DNA of 64,000 nt from Nemopilema nomurai. Its lineage: Eukaryota > Cnidaria > Scyphozoa > Rhizostomeae > Rhizostomatidae. Under the pieces are notes generated by a model. It saw only the letters and a program-made list of their open reading frames with translations, was not told where the DNA came from and made no database searches. Position 1 is the first letter of the stretch, and each line of letters begins with the position of its first letter. The stretch covers positions 719,672 to 783,671 of the forward strand of contig ML133452.1 in the NCBI GenBank assembly GCA_003864495.1, in the 5' to 3' direction. A program made the position numbers and the translations under genes. Shown here in pieces: positions 62,101 through 64,000 of the stretch.

Positions 62101-62599
62101 AATCCTTCGAGCGCAGACGGGTGCACTGAAACTATTTTGGCACGAAAAATTGTGCACATTGAAGGGGTATTTTGATGAGGATCAAAATAGTCTTCAGCGC
62201 ATGCAGACTTGATTTCTACAAATGTACACATTCCGTGGCGACGGAAACTTGGACATATTCCATAAGTTAAATATCCAATTACTGGTGTTTTCCTGTGCGG
62301 CTTGATGAGTCGTATGCCTAGACAATTAATCAGTACCTCCGCTGCGAGCGTAACCTTAGGGCAATTTCACGGCATGTCATGTCTAGAAAACGCTCGAATA
62401 AATAACAAAATATGTCTATGGTGAGCCCCATAAGGAGCGCATCATATTCATAACAAATAGTTACCTTTGCTATTCCGAATTTTTGTGCACCACAGTCTTC
62501 CATTTTCTTAATGTAAGCCGAGAAATCTCTAAACTCCTGCATGGTCGGCCTAAATACCATGATGCCTGGAGATAGCGACGGCTGGTTTGTGGTTGCCAT
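44042..62599 (-). CDS. KDM4: KDM4/JMJD2-family JmjC histone lysine demethylase (whole gene, 21 coding exons)
   Basis: An Fe(II)/2-oxoglutarate-dependent demethylase of H3K9me3/me2 and H3K36me3 acting in the nucleus. The exons are 62465-62599, 60493-60598, 58551-58626, 57035-57340, 56347-56500, 55599-55736, 54773-54832, 54355-54473, 53964-54169, 51228-51623, 50804-50925, 50384-50600, 49101-49201, 48524-48579, 47915-48023, 47507-47701, 46475-46542, 46046-46148, 45411-45524, 44645-44737 and 44042-44149. They total 2,982 bases, exactly 993 codons plus stop, with every junction in phase. Domain order is JmjN, JmjC, zinc site, linker, PHD, extended PHD, double Tudor, tail, as in vertebrate KDM4A-C (about 1,060 residues). 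Having PHD and Tudor domains excludes a KDM4D-like short form. It is probably the single invertebrate orthologue of KDM4A/B/C. Confidence 0.95.
44645..46542 (-). CDS. KDM4: KDM4 exons 17-20: double (hybrid) Tudor domain
   Basis: Exons 46475-46542, 46046-46148, 45411-45524 and 44645-44737 encode two interleaved Tudor folds. The motifs are [70 protein letters not shown] and [11 protein letters not shown]. They follow the vertebrate order (VMFDDGSFSRDTFPEDIV, VQVKWPDGKLYGAK, VEFEDGSQIAMKREDIY, ELPKRVKARF). Aromatic cage positions are kept as Tyr (DGSY), Trp (LWTDG) and Tyr (VVYPS), so binding of methylated H3K4 or H4K20, as known for KDM4A, is plausible. All four exons are in phase. Confidence 0.94.
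47306..47392 (-). pseudogene. tRNA-like fragment (tRNA-Ser/Leu-type A box) in a KDM4 intron
   Basis: The minus strand reads GCTGCGGTAGCTGAGTGGTT followed by AAGACAG, a good A-box and D-arm of the Ser/Leu type. About 60 bases further on, TGGATGCAAATGTCCA could be a decayed T-arm, but the invariant GGTTCGA is missing. The overall length of about 86 bases suits a class II tRNA. It is probably a tRNA-derived SINE head or a tRNA pseudogene, not a functional tRNA. Confidence 0.25.
47507..50925 (-). CDS. KDM4: KDM4 exons 11-16: PHD finger and extended PHD finger
   Basis: Exon 11 gives CAVCVYFD. Exon 12 gives PLVPEICFM, then a polar insert and [13 protein letters not shown]. Exon 13 gives [11 protein letters not shown] and QWYCSRC, which completes a C4HC3 PHD. 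Exon 14 gives [14 protein letters not shown], exon 15 [10 protein letters not shown], and exon 16 [24 protein letters not shown] and YCHKHDK, which form the extended PHD. All zinc-binding Cys/His positions of the KDM4 double PHD are present. Exon 12 starts at CTCTAG|GCAAAAAG; the nearer TTCAG acceptor breaks the frame. The exon 12 donor is A|GTAAGT, giving the split Ser of VHQSC. The PHD modules probably aid chromatin reading. The vertebrate EMCF motif before the first PHD Cys is EICF here. Confidence 0.93.
51228..54473 (-). CDS. KDM4: KDM4 exons 8-10: basic, helical linker
   Basis: These three exons (54355-54473, 53964-54169, 51228-51623) join the JmjC domain to the PHD fingers. Exon 8 starts [15 protein letters not shown], still like the end of the vertebrate core (FQPERYKLW). 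Exon 9 is Lys/Arg-rich ([20 protein letters not shown]), and exon 10 holds a probable coiled coil ([17 protein letters not shown]) followed by [10 protein letters not shown]. The sequence is poorly conserved in the family and is assigned by phase and position. The basic clusters may serve for nuclear import or DNA contact. Exon 10 begins at GATACAG|GGGAAC and ends CACG|GTGTGT. The 2.3-kb intron between exons 9 and 10 carries a 130-bp repeat array. Confidence 0.88.
52540..53400. repeat. Higher-order tandem array in a KDM4 intron (130-bp unit, ~20-bp subunits)
   Basis: The basic motif is CAAGTCCAATGTTGTCATT with variants, repeated about every 20-35 bases. Within 52731-53120 a 130-bp higher-order unit is repeated three times almost exactly: the landmark TTCGAGCAAG occurs at 52731, 52861, 52991 and 53121. 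Flanking subunits are more diverged. The array fills most of the intron between exons 9 and 10. Confidence 0.9.
54773..57340 (-). CDS. KDM4: KDM4 exons 4-7: JmjC catalytic core and zinc site
   Basis: The predicted residues keep the numbering of human KDM4A. Iron ligands are His188 and Glu190 ([10 protein letters not shown]) and His276 (PYGYHSGYN). The 2-oxoglutarate contacts are Tyr132 (PPIYGADV), Asn198 (SINYLHFG) and Lys206 (SKSWYAIP). Zinc ligands are Cys234 and His240 ([10 protein letters not shown]) and Cys306/Cys308 (CTCRVD). The methyl-pocket residues Ser288 and Thr289 are present (CAESTNFA), which goes with trimethyl-lysine activity as in KDM4A-C. All catalytic residues are intact, so an active enzyme is predicted. 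One oddity is Gln at position 281, where vertebrate members have His. Exon 6 ends AAACCA|GTGCGT, a weaker donor, but the next exon (CTCRVD) is in phase and conserved. Confidence 0.95.
58551..62599 (-). CDS. KDM4: KDM4 exons 1-3: JmjN domain
   Basis: The ATG at 62599 gives [20 protein letters not shown], followed by [15 protein letters not shown]. This is the JmjN signature (vertebrate RIMTFYPTMEEFRNFSRYI) at the same distance from the start. Exon 2 continues VIPPKEW and [10 protein letters not shown], and exon 3 gives [16 protein letters not shown]. JmjN packs against the JmjC barrel and is required for folding and activity in this family. The start is secure because the N-terminal leader has the same length as in vertebrate KDM4A. 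The 1.9-kb intron 1 and 1.9-kb intron 2 hold only chance ORFs and a purine-rich GAG repeat at about 59252-59293. Confidence 0.94.
59252..59293. repeat. GAG-type purine-rich repeat
   Basis: GAGGAGGAGGAGCATGAGGA and similar units (GAGCACGAG) run about 40 bases in the KDM4 intron between exons 2 and 3. This is simple-sequence DNA. Confidence 0.65.
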
Positions 62600-64000
62600 G
62601 TTGATGAGCTACGTTGAAGTCATAGGATAGAGAATATCGTTAAGTCGTGTATCCTTGAATGAATTTCGGCATGTCGACACGAGAGACAAATCTAGAATCT
62701 ACAGCACCAAAGAAACAAAAAATCAGCTGGCTTTGTTGTGCTACGGTTGAAAGATCACTCGGCAGCCTCGTATTAAGATCGCATTGAGAACGCATTTCGT
62801 CAGCAACCACGGGGGACTTGGTTTCCGAGGCCAACTAATTCTTGAGCAAAGGTGAATGATGATGAATACAAAGACAATTTCCTTGCTTAGAAAGACACTT
62901 CCACCGCCATAAGTTTCTTCATAATCCTGATGGGCTAAACAAGATTTAACCAGCAGCTTCTAGCACGTAGAGCATTATCTAGTAAGATGTCAGGAAACTT
63001 GCAGGAAGCAAACAGGAACAAGTTTTCGTTCGACAAGTTGTACTTTTCGTTCAACATTCTGGTAAATTCGTCCGACTTGGTTATCTCAAATTAATAAATT
63101 CTAGTTTAGTCAAGCTTAGTTTACTGGCTCATCATCGAAGTCAACACGTTTGGCTACTACATAATCATTGCTGAGAAATGTCATCGGCGGATGGCAAATA
63201 ACAGATGACAGAAAAACTGCAGATAGACTATGACAGACTATTTGAAAATAACAGAGCAAAAGACATAGAGTATGTTTGTTAGTCCTTTTAAAGAATATAG
63301 AGTATAAAAGAAAGCCTCAATCGAACTTCCAGCCTTGTGATAGATTAGGTTAAAGAAAAGCCCTGAGCTGATGTGACCCGACTTGGAAATACTTTCTGCA
63401 ATTCAGAATTAGCTTTGACATAATAATGAAAATTGTTGTTGTTATTACTAGAATTACTAGAAATTTCAAAACTTGTCTCTGTACAACTGAGTTTTTTTCA
63501 CGAGAATTGCAATCGCAGCTTCCATTAAAAAGACTGTCCAAGGTCGGTGTAAAATCAATTTTATTATAGAAGATTTCAAAGAAAATAGAAATAGTAGAAA
63601 CAGACTTGAAACCAGTGGCTTTCGCTTTCCTTTAAAGATGAATTCCATTTAAAACTTTAATAACCGAATAACATATGGGCACGGAGCTTGGCTGTGTGTA
63701 CTGCAGTCACTACGAAAGTTGGTCGTTTTCATGGTAAGCCGCTTATGTTCTGCATGGCGTAAGAGCTGTTGAGGGAAGATGACCTTGTCAGCCCTGCAGT
63801 GAGCGAACTTTGCGCACGATGAATAGCGTGGCGAACGCATGTTGACACGAAGGTATGCTGTGAGCCTGAATGGCTGGTTTACTCAGTTTTATCTACAAAC
63901 AATCATCTCGGCCTTTTCTTCTTCTGCAACCTCCACCATCACCATTGTGTCGGCAGGCCAGCCAGCATTAATAGAATTAGAAGCACCATGAGTTGTAATA
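62600..64000. other. Upstream flank of KDM4
   Basis: It holds the presumptive 5' UTR and promoter of KDM4. No TATA box or initiator could be placed. Minus-strand ORFs at 62640-62834, 63466-63648 and 63649-63840 have no recognised domain. The one at 63649-63840 has an ATG (MRSPRYSSCAKFAHC) and could be an exon of an unknown gene, but nothing supports it further. Confidence 0.4.

Overview
The window is eukaryotic nuclear DNA from an animal. It is AT-rich and intron-dense, with canonical GT...AG introns of roughly 100 bases to 2.2 kb. Everything confidently identified lies on the minus strand. The exon sequences are close to vertebrate ones, and the introns are full of simple and minisatellite repeats. 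This fits an early-branching invertebrate such as an anthozoan cnidarian, but that assignment is inference from overall character and is not proven here.

Layout from right to left, in the direction of transcription. (1) 62599-44042: a complete KDM4/JMJD2-type histone lysine demethylase in 21 coding exons, 993 codons plus stop. Its order is JmjN, JmjC with zinc site, a basic helical linker, PHD, extended PHD, double Tudor and a short lysine-rich tail. (2) 44041-37044: about 7 kb of intergenic DNA with two minisatellites and no recognisable gene. (3) 37043 to about 7.7 kb: RICTOR, the defining subunit of mTORC2. Thirty-six exons could be joined in phase, plus a proposed proline-rich last exon; one exon (12844-13018) carries an apparent single-base frameshift. 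(4) 4466-3918: a single-exon, unrecognised, largely helical ORF of 182 residues. (5) 315-144: the first coding exon of an Rh-type ammonium transporter, whose remainder lies beyond the left edge.

The genes are separate eukaryotic transcription units, so common orientation does not imply an operon. KDM4 acts in the nucleus on methylated H3K9/H3K36. RICTOR scaffolds mTORC2, which phosphorylates AGC kinases. The Rh protein is a membrane ammonia/ammonium channel. I infer no shared pathway from their proximity.

Non-genic structure includes several tandem arrays. The main ones are a 130-bp higher-order array in a KDM4 intron, a 49/50-bp alternating array in a RICTOR intron, a G-rich minisatellite at the RICTOR 3' end, and ~31-bp and ~34-bp arrays between KDM4 and RICTOR. 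There is also a nested inverted-repeat (fold-back) element in a RICTOR intron, ATC and ATTC microsatellites, and a tRNA-like fragment. I found no convincing unknown multi-gene system. The strongest leads are the RICTOR frame break, its repeat-derived tail and the fold-back element.
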